64,000 bases of DNA from CAVPUA01 sp963708805 (GTDB taxonomy: Bacteria; Actinomycetota; Actinomycetes; Mycobacteriales; Jatrophihabitantaceae). The notes below the pieces were generated by a model that was not told the DNA's origin, did no database searches, and saw nothing but the letters and a program-made list of their open reading frames with translations. Below, one piece after another: positions 9,139-19,607 of this stretch. The position numbers and the translations under genes are program-made. How positions within the stretch are numbered: the first letter of the stretch is position 1; the number at the start of each line of letters is the position of its first letter. The stretch lies in NCBI GenBank assembly GCA_963708805.1, contig CAVPUA010000003.1, positions 1,302,001-1,366,000 on the forward strand, written 5' to 3'.

Positions 9139-9153
9139 GATCACTAGGTGATC
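9139..9153. promoter_or_regulatory. short perfect palindrome GATCAC-N3-GTGATC
   Basis: GATCACTAGGTGATC is a perfect dyad followed by a second small one, CACTAAGTG, at about 9163-9171, and an A/T-rich patch. It lies just past the end of the last pilus gene. It could be a protein-binding site or part of a 3-prime end structure; there is no gene start next to it, so the role is open. Confidence 0.3.
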
Positions 9154-9234
9154 GACTTCCTTCACTAAGTGTGTACGACGATGGCAGCCGTGTCAAGATT
9201 TTTCTTACACGAACCACACGCGCATTGCGCCTGG

Positions 9235-10784
9235 CTACTTCTCGCTGTAGTTCTTCAGCGGTGTCGGGTTCTGGATGCCGGGCGGCGCGTTCCACTTCTG
9301 CAGGCCGCCGCCGTTGCAGGTTCCTTCGACCAGCTTGCTGACCTGGCTGCCGCCGCTGAAGAAGTCGGGCGGCGTGGCCGACGGATCCGTCGGCTGCAGG
9401 CACAGCGGCGTCGCCGAGCTGTCCTTGATCACATAACTGGTCGAGTAGTTGCCCGTATTGCCGTACACCGTCCACGTCTGGCTGGTCGGCGTGGTTCCGC
9501 CGCACGGCGTGACCACCGCGTACTGACCGGACGCGATGGAGCCGGGGCTGACCAGGCAGTACAGCGTGCTGTTGGCGGTGTCGTACGTCGTGATCCGGCC
9601 GCTCGCGCTCGTGGCGTTCGCGGGGATCGTCGGCAGCGTCCAGAGCTGGTTCCAGGTCAGTTTGGCCGAGTTCGGGTTCTGCTTGCACGGCCAGATGATG
9701 ATGAAGCTCGACGTCGGGTCCTGGTTGGTGACGTCCATGCAGCGGCCGAACTCCTGGAAGTTGACCAGGTTGTTGATCGCGGCGCCCGCCTTGCCCGCGC
9801 CGACCGACGCGTCGGCCGAGTAGTTGCCGCTGCAGCTGGTCGAGAGATCGATCTGACTGCCGGCCGTGTAAGGGGTCACCTCGGTGAAGCACAGTGAGCC
9901 GATGTCCGAGCCGTCAGGAAGCGAGTTCCGGAAGTTGGCGTTGTCGTCGAAGCTCCATTCCTGTTGGGGCAGCGTCACCGTCGAGCAGGCCTGGAACGCC
10001 ACCATGGCGCCGGCGGCGGCATTGGGGCCCGCGTCCAGGCACAAGCCGTTGGGCTGCGAGCTGGTGGCCGAGGTCGAGAGTTCGATCGTCAGGTTGGCGT
10101 TGTAGGCGAACTTCTGCGAGACCGCGCCGGCCTTGCACGGCTGGATGACCAAGATCGTGCCGATGGCCGGGTTGCCGGAGCCGGCGTCCAGGCACATGTC
10201 GGTGCCGTTGTTCGGGGCGTGGATCGCGCCACCGGGAATGTTGGCGTTGCTGGTCTTGAAGATGTAGGTCGCCTGCAACGTGCGGATGGTACCCGCCGGC
10301 GAAGGTCGGGCTGGCCTGGTCGGTGCCGATCGAGGTGATCAGCGCATACGCCGGGCGAGCTGAGAGCGCCGCCGCCGTTGATGCACAGCACCTGGTTGGT
10401 CGGGTCGGCCAGCCAGGTGGCGTTCTGGCCGGTCGGGTCGTTCTTGTAGTAGACGACCGTCGATTTGTACGCCTCGGTCGAGGCCGTCGACACCGTGCCG
10501 GTGGTCGTGCCGCAGGGCAACTTCGACAGCACTCCGTTGCCCGCGCCGTCGTTGGCCGCGCGGATCTGCCCCATCACGGTGTCGACGCCGGCCTGGGCCG
10601 CGTTGAGCTCGTGCGTCTCGCGGCGAGTGTTGGTCGTGGCCGAGAGCTGGCTGATCAGCATCGGCGTCATCAACGCGCTCAGTGACATGCCGATCGTGAC
10701 GACGAGCAGGGCGAAGATCATCGATCCCTCGTCATCGCCGCGTCGCTTCACGCGACGCATCGCGCGCACCAGTGTCGACATCAT
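9235..10784 (-). CDS. PilX-like minor pilin fused to a double ricin-type beta-trefoil (frame broken near 10289 and 10346)
   Basis: The N-terminus has a short basic leader, GDDEGSMIFALLVVTIGMSL and a long hydrophobic helix, like PilX/GspK-type pilus proteins, followed by an ATTNTRRETHELNAAQAG segment. After about residue 150 come six repeats with the ricin-lectin pattern CLD...QxW: QKF, QEW, QLW, QTW and QKW are visible, one unit being degenerate. Six units would make two beta-trefoils. Two extra bases split the gene; removing them joins GGGALS to RPAYALITSIGTD and then TIRTLQATYIF. About 516 residues. ATG 10784 overlaps the upstream stop. A sugar-binding pilus tip is the likely role. Confidence 0.68.
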
Positions 10785-11403
10785 GCGACGGCCCTTCCCT
10801 CGGTGCACTGGGTACTCGTGTCCGGTGTGGCCAACGAGGTGTTCAGCGCGGTGAAGGTGACGTCCGTCTGCCGCGTCGTCGCGTTCGCGTTGCTGCCGGT
10901 CTTGATCTGCAGGTTGACCTCGAGCCGCTGGAAGTTGTAGCTGGCGGTCGCGGCGTTGAACGTGAACGGACTTGGCCGACACCACGCCCGACGCCAGGGT
11001 CGACCAGGCGCGACGGCACGAGAGGTGACATCCCCGACGTCCAGGTGCGCTCCTGCAGCTGACCGTTGGCGGTGTGCACCCGCAACTCGGTGCAGATCGC
11101 GGTGCCGGTGGTCGTCGTCTGGAACTCGACGTACTGGTCTGTACCCACCATTCCGGGTGTGCTGACGCCCGACGCGTACTGCACCTGCTTGTCGAGCCGC
11201 TGGAAGGCGGTCACGATCAGCGACTGCGAGGTCGAGGTCGTCTCGGTCCGTTCCTGGGCCCCGTAGATCTGCTGCACCGCGCCGGAGAACAGCGCCATCA
11301 TCACGCCCAGCACGACCAGCACCATCACCGTCTCGACGAGGGTGAAGCCCTCGTCGCGGTCGAGTCGGCTGCGCACTGCGGCCCACACCGCCCGGCCGCG
11401 CAT
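10781..11403 (-). CDS. PilW/GspJ-like minor pilin with prepilin leader (frame broken near 10990-11030)
   Basis: The leader is RSRLDRDEG followed by FTLVETVMVLVVLGVMMAL, a type III prepilin cleavage site with Glu at position +5 and a hydrophobic helix. The body is about 180 residues ending in TQCTEGRAVA. Three lost bases between 10975 and 11030 put the middle in three frames; restoring them gives ERTWTSGDVTSRAVAPWSTL continuing into FTFNAATASYNFQ. Both ends overlap neighbours (ATGA at 10781 and TGATG at 11403), so it is coupled to the Ig-pilin before it and the lectin-pilin after it. Probably a priming or minor pilin. Confidence 0.65.
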
Positions 11404-13401
11404 CACTGAACCTTCCAGGTGAAGGTGTTGGTGTCGCTGGCACCGAGGCTGTCGACGGCCTTCACGGTGACGGTGTAGGTGCCCTTGGCCGTCGGCTTGC
11501 CGCTGATCGAGCCGGTCGAGGTGTTGAAGCTCAACCCGGTCGGCAGGCCGGTGACCGACCAGGTGTAGCTGCCGGTGCCACCGGTCACGGCGCCGGTGAT
11601 CGTGGTGATCGTGGTGTTCACCGAGGTCGTCTGGTTCGACGACGGGCTCGTGATGTTCGGGGCGGCGGCGATGGTCCACTTGACGGTCACGCTCGAGGTG
11701 GCGCCGGCCGAATCCTTGACCGTGATCGTGGCGTTGTAGGTGCCGGCGGTGGACGGAGTCCCGGTGATCTTGCCGGTGCTCGAGTTGATCGAAACCGAGC
11801 CGGAGGGAAGACCGGAGGCCGACCAGGTGTACGTGCCGGTGCCTCCGGTCGCAGTCATCTGCAGCGCTACGAGGGCCGTACCGGCATCGCCGACCTGATC
11901 AGCCGGGTCGGTCGCGACCAGAGGCTGCGGGGCGATCGTCCACTTGACGGTGTCGGTGGCGGTGTAGCCGTTGACGTCGGTCGCCGTGATGGTGGCAGAG
12001 AAGGTGCCACTGGCCGTCGGCGTACCGGTCACCTTCCCGGCGCTCGACATGCTGGTACCCGTCGGCAGGCCGGACGCAGCCCAGGTGTACGCGGGATAGC
12101 CGCCGGTGGCCGCGAACTGCAGTGCGGTGAGTGCCGTGTTGACCGTGCCGGTCTGATCCGGAGGATCGGTGATCGACAGTGCGGCGGCCACGTTGATCGT
12201 GAACGTCTGCGACGTGGCGACATTCTCGCTGTCGGTGGACGTCAGCTTCACCGAGGCTGCTCCCGCCGTGGTCGGCGTTCCCGAGATGATGCCGCTGGAC
12301 GGGTCGACACTGAGCCCGCCGGGCAGGCCGGTGACGGTCCAGATGTAGGCCGGTGTTCCGCCGGTGAGCGTCGGCGTGATCGAGATTGCCTGGGCGACCA
12401 CCGCGTTCTTCGGTGCCAGGATTGGTCAGGGACGGAGTGGCGTAGACGTTCCAGTTGAACGACGTGCTGCCGATCAAGCCGAAGCCATCGGTGGCGGTCA
12501 CCGTGGCGGCATAGGTGCCGACCAAGGACGGCGTGCCGACTGATCAGGCCGGTCGCGGGGGCAATGGTCATCCCCGGCGGCAAACCCGCGGCCGACCACA
12601 CGATGGTCGGGCGCGCCGGTGGTCGCCGTCATCTGCAGGCTGTCGGCGACATTGACATCGTCGGCCTGCGGACCGGGGTTGGCGACCGACGGCGGCGCCG
12701 CCACGCCGTTGGCCAGGAAGAGCGGCTCACTCGAGGCACCGCTGATCAAGCGTGCTGGTGACATACGAGCAGAGCGAGGCCGCGCAGGACTTGTTGGGCC
12801 ACGTGATCGCGGCAACGACCTGGTACTGGCAGTAGTTCGGCGACGCGGCGCAGTTGGCGACCGTGCCGCCGGCCGGATTCGTCGACGTGCAGGCAGTACT
12901 GGACGTGGTGCGCCAGCACGAGCCGATGTACCAGTACTGGTTGTAGACCAGGTTGTTGATCGTCGCCTGGCGGTAGGTGGTCGGCAACGGCGCGGTCGCG
13001 CCGCCGGTCGTCACCGACGAGTCGTAGGCCTCCTGGAGCCCGCTCAGGAAGGCGGCAACACCGGGTACCGGGCTGCTCCACTCCGCGTCGGATGAGGTCT
13101 TGTCGCGGCCGCTGATCAGTGACGAACCCTTGATGGCGCGCGCGCGTTCGATGGCGTCGTCACCGAGCTGAGTGGCGGCCTGGGAGGTCGATTGCCTCGA
13201 TGTCGCGTAGACCGTGGTGATGAAGAAGGTGCTGAATGCGGCCATGACGATCGCGATGATCGTCATGGCCATGATCAGTTCGATCATGGTGAAGCCGTCG
13301 TCGCCGTTTCGACAACGAGCCGACTTGAGCGTCCCCAGCAGTGCCTCGAGTCGCGACGCGAGAACGCGACGCGAGACGAGGAACTTCTGAGGGAGCGACA
13401 T
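11403..13401 (-). CDS. minor pilin fused to five Ig-like (He_PIG) domains (several frame breaks)
   Basis: About 665 residues when restored. The N-terminus carries a prepilin site, RNGDDG then FTMIELIMAMTIIAIVMA, and a PilV-like globular part with paired cysteines (GSCWRTTSS, AASPNYCQYQ, NKSCAASLCSY). One extra T near 12752 shifts the frame; removing it gives SYVTSTLISGASSEPLF and runs into five tandem domains of about 85 residues, each with the putative-Ig pattern TGLPxGLS...GxISGTPTxxGTY. Further single extra bases lie near 12612, 12541 and 12417. ATG 13401 follows the pilO stop. Likely an adhesive or spacer pilin displayed outside the cell. Confidence 0.66.
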
Positions 13402-13403
13402 TG

Positions 13404-14012
13404 TCAGCCGGCGGGGGCCATGAAGGCTTGGACGGCCACGGTCATCGTGGTACCGCTGCTGGCCGGCGGACAGGCTGACCGACGTGACGAGCACGGCCCG
13501 CGGCTGGTTCGACTGCAGCGCTTGGAGGAACGCGTCGAGGCTGGCACCGATCCGTTCGCGGTCAGGCTGATCGTGATCTGGTAGGCGCCCCCGGCCAGCC
13601 CGCTGTGGGTGGTCGGCTGTGGTCTGTTGTCGACGCGGTCTGGTGCGGCCGTGGCGGTCACCGCGGCCGGTGTCTTCGACCGACACAGAACTCACCGCGA
13701 CGCCGGAAGAGGAGCCGATCGTCTGCAGCGTGCGAAGGAACGCGGGAACGTCAGTGGTGGTCGGCAACGCCTGCTGATCGGCAGCCAGTTGCGCTTGGAA
13801 GGTCGCCAGGTTGCACGTTCTGCTTGGCCAGGTCATTGAGGTGCGCCTGTTTGATCGACACGTTGTCTGATCGCGTCGCTTTGTTGCGCTCGTAGGTCGG
13901 CGGCGCTGGTGTACTGCGGAGAGACGAAGAACAGGTAGCCGATGGCGACGACCAGCAGCGCAAGCAGGCCGCCGGCGACCAGCCACATCTTGTCGCGGGA
14001 CAGGGACAACAT
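13404..14012 (-). CDS. pilO: PilO-like pilus inner-membrane alignment protein (frame broken)
   Basis: Restored, it is about 200 residues. A single N-terminal membrane helix (start MLSLSRDKMWLVAGG) is followed by a coiled-coil-like stretch and a PilO-type domain with LPTTTDVPAFLRTLQTIG and LDAFLQALQSNQPRAVLV. PilO works with PilM and PilN to connect the cytoplasmic motors to the pilus base. Several indels (around 13520-13550, 13640-13680 and 13810-13870) spread it over three frames. ATG 14012 overlaps the pilN stop. Confidence 0.66.
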
Positions 14013-14744
14013 CAGTGGCTCGCTTTCGCGGTCGGGCTGGGCGTCGCCACGGCGAAGCGGCCCCCCAGGGCGTCGTTGGTGATGTCAGCCTGGACCGAGA
14101 ACTGCAGGGACGATCCCGAGGCCGTCGCCGCACTCGGTGAGATAGGGATTGGCCACGCCCTTGACGCCGGCCAGCGCATCGACGAATGCCGCGATCGAGT
14201 TCTTGTCAGGCGCGGTCCCGCCGATGTTGAAGGTTCCGACCACCGTCAGAGCCGGTCCGCTGACCGGAGCCAGCGTCGGTTGGGCGGCGCTCGCCGCTCG
14301 TCAGCGAACCGGTGACCGACGTGAGAGTCACTCCGGCCGGGGCGATCGCGCTCAACGCCGGCAGCAACTGGTACCACGGCAGGTCCTCGGCCATCAGCGT
14401 CGTCAGCTCGGAGCTGATCGCCGCCGATTGGGCCTGAACCTTGACCAGATTGTTGTAGCTCGGCTTCCTTGCGGCCGAGGGTCAGTGACTGGTCCTGGGC
14501 CGACGGTCAGCGCGTCTTGGGCGCTGGAAGCGCCGTGCCGGGCCCAGGCGTACCAACCGGCCGTCGCGACCACCGCGACGCAGACGACGGCGGCCATCAG
14601 GCGCCGCGTCTTCTTGGCTCGCCGGGCGTCGGTGATCTCCGGTGGCAGTAGGTTGGCCGTGATCGGCAGCAGCCGCAGCGGGTCGAGCTCCATCGGCATC
14701 GGCGCCGGTGCCGGTGCTGGTGGCGGGGTCAGAGTGGTGGTCAT
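14012..14744 (-). CDS. pilN: PilN-like pilus assembly protein (frame broken)
   Basis: The N-terminus is proline-rich, then has LDPLRLLPITANLLPPEI (the segment by which PilN binds PilM), a membrane helix MAAVVCVAVVATAGWYAW, a coiled coil and a PilN periplasmic domain (WYQLLPALSAIAPAGVTLTS) ending FAVATPSPTAKASH. About 243 residues when restored; indels occur near 14110, 14290 and 14460-14500. ATG 14744 overlaps the pilM stop by ATGA, and its own stop overlaps pilO. Confidence 0.72.
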
Positions 14745-15776
14745 GCCGCTGCTCCCAACGTCAGGCCGATCGAGATGGCGGCCGAGGACCGGTACATCGC
14801 GAGTTGGTTGTGCTTGCCGCGCCGCCGCGATTCGCGCAGTCGCATCAGCGGGTCGGCCAGGTATACGTCGATGTCGAGCTCGCGGCGCAGCACGTCGACC
14901 AGGCCCGGGATGAGCGCCGAGCCGCCGCACAGGCCGAGGCTGGCGACGCGGGTCGACCGGCTGCTCGGCGCCGAGCTGAGGTAGGCGAAGGAACTGCGCA
15001 GCTCACCGATCAGCGGCCGGACCGCCTCGAGGATGACCTCGGACGCCAGGAAGTTCTCGCTCGGCAGCAGGCCGATGCGCGTCTTGAGCGCGTCGGCCTC
15101 CTCGCGGCTGATGCTGAGTCGGGCGCTGATCGCGTCGGTGATCTCGGCACCCGCCGCGAGGGATGGTCCGCACGATCCGAGGCTCGCCGTCGACGTGGAT
15201 CACGATGGTGGTTGCGTGCGCGCCGAGGTCGGCGACGGCTTCGGCGTGGGCGCCGAGTCGGGCGGCCGAACGCAGCAGCGCGAACGAGGCGAGGTCGACC
15301 CGGGACACGTGCAGCCCGGCTCGCTCCACGGCGCGCACCGTCGTCAGCACGGTGTCCTTCGGCGCGGCGATGAGTAGCCCACGCACGTCCTCGCCCTTGC
15401 GGGGCTTCTCGAGCGGGTAGAAGTCGAGCAGCGCCTTGTCGACCGGGATCGGCAGGATGTCGCGCACCTGGAAGGGGAGCGACTGTCGCAGCTCGCGGGC
15501 CGGAAGGTTGGGCACCATCAGCTCGCGCACGACGATCTGGTGGCTGGTGACGCCGACGACGACGTCCTTGCTCTTGAACTTGTACTCGGCCCAGAGCTGC
15601 TTGAGGGCGGCGCTGACGCCCCGCTCGTCATGGATGACGCCGCCTTGGACGACGCCGGCGGGCAGCGGCACCTGACCGAAGTTGGTGACGACGGGATTCT
15701 TGTTGCCGCGCGTGGTCTCGACGGCGCGGATCGACGTCGAGCCGATGTCGATGCCGGTAAGCGTGATCGATCCCAT
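14741..15776 (-). CDS. pilM: PilM-like actin-fold pilus assembly protein (frame broken near 15162)
   Basis: PilM is a cytoplasmic actin-like ATP-binding protein that recruits PilN. The start MGSITLTGIDIGSTSIRAVE is the phosphate-1 loop of the fold, and VADLGAHATTIVIHVDGEP is phosphate-2. One extra G near 15162 (GGCGGGTGCC instead of GGCGGTGCC) breaks the frame after TIPRGG; the restored sequence continues AEITDAISARLSISREEADA and ends IGLTLGAAA, about 345 residues. It is followed by coupled pilN and pilO, the usual MNO order. Confidence 0.85.
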
Positions 15777-15798
15777 GACTACTCCCTGCTCATCTTTC

Positions 15799-16609
15799 TC
15801 AGACTGACAACGGCACGAACGAACCGGACCACGCGGCGATCGGCGCGGCGGCGAACAACGCGAGCAGGGCTCCGGACAGCAGATAGGGCCCGAACGGGAT
15901 GCGCAGTGGCTGATCGCGGTCACGGCGGAACAACAGGAGCAGCGAGCTCACCAGCGCGCCGATCGCCAGACCACCGATCGTGCCGACGACCACGGAGCCC
16001 CAGCTGTTCCATCCGAGGTACAGACCGAGGACGCCGGCCAGCTTCACGTCGGCGAAGCCCCTTCGCGTCGGGTAGGCCAGGGCCATCGCGAGATAGAGGA
16101 ACAGCACCAACGCCATCGCCAGCAGGCCGCGTGCGGCCCGGAAGTCGCCGGCGCCGACGCCGGCCGGCAGCAGCAGAAGCACGGCCACGACGTAGGACGG
16201 CAGCACGATCGAGTCGGGCAGCCGGTGCACATCGAAGTCGATCATCCCGAGCGCGACGGCGATCGCGGCGAGGTAGAGGAAGGCAGGCAGTTCGAGGCTG
16301 ATCCCGAACCGCATGGCCATGCCCACGAACAGCAGCGCCGTTCCGGCTTCGACCAGCGGATAGCGCGCGCTGATGTGGACCTTGCATCCTGCGCAGCGGC
16401 CGCGCAGGGCGATCCAGGCCAATACCGGCACGTTGTGCCAGGGCTTGATCGGCACCATGCAGTTCGGGCAGTGCGAGGCCGGGCGCGACCAGCGACTCTT
16501 CGCGAGGTACCCGGTAGATGACGACGTTGAGGAAGGAACCCACGAGCAGGCCGAAGATGCCGATCGTCACGTAGACGACGGTCAGATCATTGATTGCGGG
16601 TGCGCTCAT
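15799..16609 (-). CDS. pilD: prepilin peptidase / N-methyltransferase (frame broken near 16478)
   Basis: A24-family membrane protease that cuts prepilin leaders and methylates the new N-terminus. Visible features are GSFLNVVIYRVP, a zinc-type pair CPNC...CAGC, and the two catalytic aspartates in MIDFDVHRLPD and FADVKLAGVLGLYLG, with about seven helices. One extra C near 16478 shifts the frame after SLVAPG; removal yields APGSHCPNCMVPIKPW. Restored length is about 270 residues, normal for the full-length form with the methylase domain. It serves the six prepilins in this locus. Confidence 0.88.
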
Positions 16610-16642
16610 CGCGGTTCCTCCTTTCCGACATGTCGGTGGTGG

Positions 16643-17095
16643 TTACCAGCACACGCTGGACTGCGATTTGACCGAGCCGCCGGTGGCGCTGAAGTAGCAG
16701 TAGTAGATGCCGTTGCTGCCGTGGGTGGTCTCGAGTTCGTAGCCGTTGGTCACGGTCGCGTAGCGGATGGACGGATCGCGGGCGACAGGTTGGCCACCGA
16801 GCTGCAGTCGGTCTGCGCCGTACTTGAACTCGATCGTCGTTGCTGGTCGATGTCGTGGTGTCGATCGCGTCGGGGTAGACGCCGCTGTTGTCGCCGGAGC
16901 ACTGTTCGAGCGACCGAGACGGCGTTCCGCGCGTCGCACGCGGCCGACTTGTTCTCGGCACCCTTGCGATAGTTGAGATAGAGCGGGATCGCGAAGGCGA
17001 TCAGGATGCCGAGGATGACGACCACGACAAGCAACTCGATCAGGGTGAAGCCGTCTGTCGGAACCGGCGGGGCCGTGGCGGCGAGGGCGCTTCAT
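16643..17095 (-). CDS. pilA: type IV pilin, paralogue 1 (most divergent; frame broken)
   Basis: After a short basic leader comes the prepilin site G|FTLIELLVVVVILGILIAF and the shared IPLYLNYRKGAENKSAA helix. The globular part ends in ETTHGSNGIYYCYFSATGGSVKS, parallel to the other two paralogues. Single extra bases near 17056 (leader), about 16907, and one or more below 16860 break the frame. Restored length is about 150 residues. Its DNA in the conserved helix differs clearly from paralogues 2 and 3. Confidence 0.75.
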   Translation of the reverse strand: MKRPRRHGPAGSDRRLHPDRVACRGRHPRHPDRLRDPALSQLSQGCREQVGRVRRAERRLGRSNSAPATTAASTPTRSTPRHRPATTIEFKYGADRLQLGGQPVARDPSIRYATVTNGYELETTHGSNGIYYCYFSATGGSVKSQSSVCW

Positions 17096-17152
17096 TTGCG
17101 CGTGCTCCTTCCTCGGATGGGGCGGGGCTGACTGGCGAGCTGGTCGAGGCGA

Positions 17153-17636
17153 TTACGGGCAGGCGTAGGGCGCGGTGGTCGGGATAGGTCGAGGTGATGG
17201 CGGTCGCCGACGGCTCCGTCTTGACCGAGCCGCCGACGGTGCTCGAGTAGCAGTACCAAGTGCCGTTGCCGGTGTGCGTGCTCGTGAGGATGTACTGGGT
17301 CCAGGTCGCGTTGGGCACGTAGGTGAGCGCGGTGCCGGAGCTGAGCTTGATCGACCGCGTTCGGGCGTCAGGCACTCGGCACTGGGGACGCCGGCGGCGC
17401 TGACGGACTTCGGGTAGACGCTGTTGCTGTCGCTGTAGCACTGCTCGAGCGTCGAGATGCCGCCGCGCAGGTCGGACGCGGCCGACTTGTTCTCGGCGCC
17501 CTTGCGGTAGTTCAGGTACAGCGGGATCGCGATCGCGATCAGGACGCCGATGATGACGACGACGACGAGCAGTTCGATGAGGGTGAAGCCCTCGTCTCGC
17601 TCGGTCCGATGGACGGCATCGGTTGCGGGACATCAT
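17153..17636 (-). CDS. pilA: type IV pilin, paralogue 2 (frame broken)
   Basis: The restored leader and helix are GFTLIELLVVVVIIGVLIAI and AIPLYLNYRKGAENKSAASD, then STLEQCYSDSNS and the C-terminal block TSTHTGNGTWYCYSSTVGGS. An extra G near 17170 hides the natural end; removing it gives STYPTTAPYACP and a TAA at 17153-17155. Two conserved cysteines near the ends may form the pilin disulfide. Its first 116 coding bases after the leader are identical to paralogue 3. Start is ATG 17636 or 17633. Confidence 0.76.
17475..17590. repeat. 116-bp segment identical to 18064-18179 (pilin paralogue 2)
   Basis: From GACGCGGCCGACTTG to GGGTGAAGCC the plus-strand sequence is the same as 18064-18179, base for base, apart from none that I can see. 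It encodes the pilin cleavage site and N-terminal helix. Flanking sequence differs, which argues for a recent duplication or gene conversion. Confidence 0.85.
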
Positions 17637-17723
17637 CTCTCTCTCTCGATTCGAGCGATTGAGTCGGGCGACGGCCGGTGGGTGCGTCGCGGACGACGCA
17701 CCCACCGGTCCGTGACGTGCAGA

Positions 17724-18230
17724 TTACGGGCAGAGCCGTCTGGTAGCGTAGCCGCTCTTCGCGGTGCAGTTCGCGGTGCTCTCCGTCGTCACCGAGCCGC
17801 CGGCGGCGCTGGCGTAGCAGTAGTAGACGCCGTTGGTTCCGTGTGGGTCGACATGATGTATGTAACCCGCGCCGGAGCAGTCGCCGGTCGGCGGGCAGTA
17901 GGTCAGCGCGTTGCCCGACGACAGGTTGATCACCGCGCCCGACGTCGAGCAGGTGACGTCAGGACGTGGCGGTGTTGCCCGCTGACGGTCGATGCCCGTC
18001 GGGTAGGTGCTGTTGCTGTCGGTGTAGCACTGCTCGAGGGTCGAGATGCCACCGCGCAGGTCAGACGCGGCCGACTTGTTCTCGGCGCCCTTGCGGTAGT
18101 TCAGGTACAGCGGGATCGCGATCGCGATCAGGACGCCGATGATGACGACGACGACGAGCAGTTCGATGAGGGTGAAGCCGCGGTCGCCTTCTTCGCGGTC
18201 CTGCCGCATCTTCTGGAGCTTTCCGATCAT
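17724..18230 (-). CDS. pilA: type IV pilin, paralogue 3
   Basis: Begins MIGKLQKMRQDREEGDRG, then FTLIELLVVVVIIGVLIAIA, an excellent type III leader with cleavage after Gly and Glu at +5. The body has LRGGISTLEQCYTDSNSTYP, VINLSSGNALTY and GTNGVYYCYASAAGGSV and ends RRLCP, about 168 residues. A strong ribosome site (CCAGGAGG, about 10 bases before ATG 18230) fits a highly translated major pilin. It is first of the three pilins in transcription order and follows pilC. A small indel may be present near 17850-17990. Confidence 0.82.
   Translation of the reverse strand: MIGKLQKMRQDREEGDRGFTLIELLVVVVIIGVLIAIAIPLYLNYRKGAENKSAASDLRGGISTLEQCYTDSNSTYPTGIDRQRATPPRPDVTCSTSGAVINLSSGNALTYCPPTGDCSGAGYIHHVDPHGTNGVYYCYASAAGGSVTTESTANCTAKSGYATRRLCP
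18064..18179. repeat. 116-bp segment identical to 17475-17590 (pilin paralogue 3)
   Basis: Partner of the repeat at 17475-17590, direct orientation, 589 bases apart. It covers the conserved helix of the upstream pilin. Identical stretches of this length can recombine and delete or shuffle the intervening variable region. Confidence 0.85.
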
Positions 18231-18364
18231 TGTGAGCCTCCTGGGACTCTCGGGGGTGATTAGGACGCCAGCCGGGTCGCCGGACCTGGCTACGACCGGG
18301 ACAGGCGTCCAGGTCGTTCTTCCCGTGCCTGGTGACACGGAAATCTGGGGGGTGGGTGCGGCGG

Positions 18365-19606
18365 TCATGAGCTCGCACCCTGGATGTGGCTGTAGATGGA
18401 GAACATCGGCAGGTAGAGGCAGACGACCATCGAGCCGACGATGCCGCCCATGAGCAGCACCATGATCGGTTCGATCGCGGCGGTCAGTGCCTCGGCCGCC
18501 TGATCGACTTCGCGGTCGTAGAAGTCGGCGATCTTGTCGAGCATCGCGCTGATCTGGCCGCTCTCCTCGCCGACCTCGATCATCTGGGTGACCATGGCCG
18601 GGAAGAACGGGTTCGAGGCGAGCGGGCCCGGAGATCGTGCGACCCTGCCGCACCGAGTCCTGCACGTCGATCATCGCCTCGGTGATGACGGCGTTGCCGG
18701 TCGTCTCACCGACGACGTCGAGCGACTGCATCACCGGGACGCCGACGCCGAGCAGAGTGCCGAGGTTGCGCGAGAAGCGGCTGATCGCCATCTTGCTCAG
18801 CAGGTTGCCGAAGACCGGGACGCGCAGCTTCAGGCGGTCGAACTTGAGCCGGAAGGCGGGGCTGCCGCGCAGCGCGGCCTTGATCCAGAGCGTCATCACG
18901 ACGGCGATGATCGCGACCAGCGGGCCGAGCCAGAGCAGCGCGTGGCTGATGCCGACGATGATCCGGGTGGGCAGTGGGAGCTGACCGCCGAGCTGCTTGA
19001 ACATCTTCTCGAAGATCGGGACGATGAAGACCAGAACGGCGGTGATCATCAGGCCGCTGAACGCCAGCACGATGACCGGATAGGTCAGCGCGCTCTTGAT
19101 CTTGCCGCGCAGTGCGGCGTCCTTCTCGAGGTTGGTCGCGATCCGCTCGAGCGCGTCGTCGAGGAAGCCGCCGGTCTCGCCGGCCCGCACCATCGCGATC
19201 ATCAGGCGCGGGAAGATCCGGTCGTGCTTGGCCATCGCGCCCGAGAGCGAGGAGCCGCCCTCGACGTCGCGCGCGGATCTCGCCGACGGTCTTCTTCAGG
19301 ATCGGCTTCTCCGACTGCTCCTCGAGGATGCTGAGGGCGCGGATCAGGGACAGTCCGGATGACGTCATCGTCGCGAACTGCCGGGCGAAGATCGCCAGCT
19401 CCTTGAGCTTGACCCGGTTGCCCAGGCCCGGGATCGTGATCTCCTTGCTCATGCCGATGCCGGACTCGGCGATCGACAGCGGGACGACGCCCTGCTGCTT
19501 CAGCGCGTGCGCGGCCGCGGTCTCGTTGGCCGCATCGAGCTTGCCCTTGAGCTGCTTGCCGTTCGAGTCGATGACCTTGTAGTCGATACGTTTTGGTGGC
19601 CGGCAT
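18365..19606 (-). CDS. pilC: PilC/GspF-family pilus inner-membrane platform protein (frame broken)
   Basis: About 413 residues when restored. It has two GspF domains: FARQFATMTSSGLSLIRALS near residue 75 and FSRNLGTLLGVGVPVMQSLD near 280, and three membrane helices including TYPVIVLAFSGLMITAVLVF and the C-terminal IEPIMVLLMGGIVGSMVV. PilC is the membrane platform on which PilB and PilT act. Extra bases near 19590 (acgtaTcgac, breaking the start), about 19270 and about 18625 split it. ATG 19606 follows the pilT stop by one base. Confidence 0.87.
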
Positions 19607-19607
19607 G

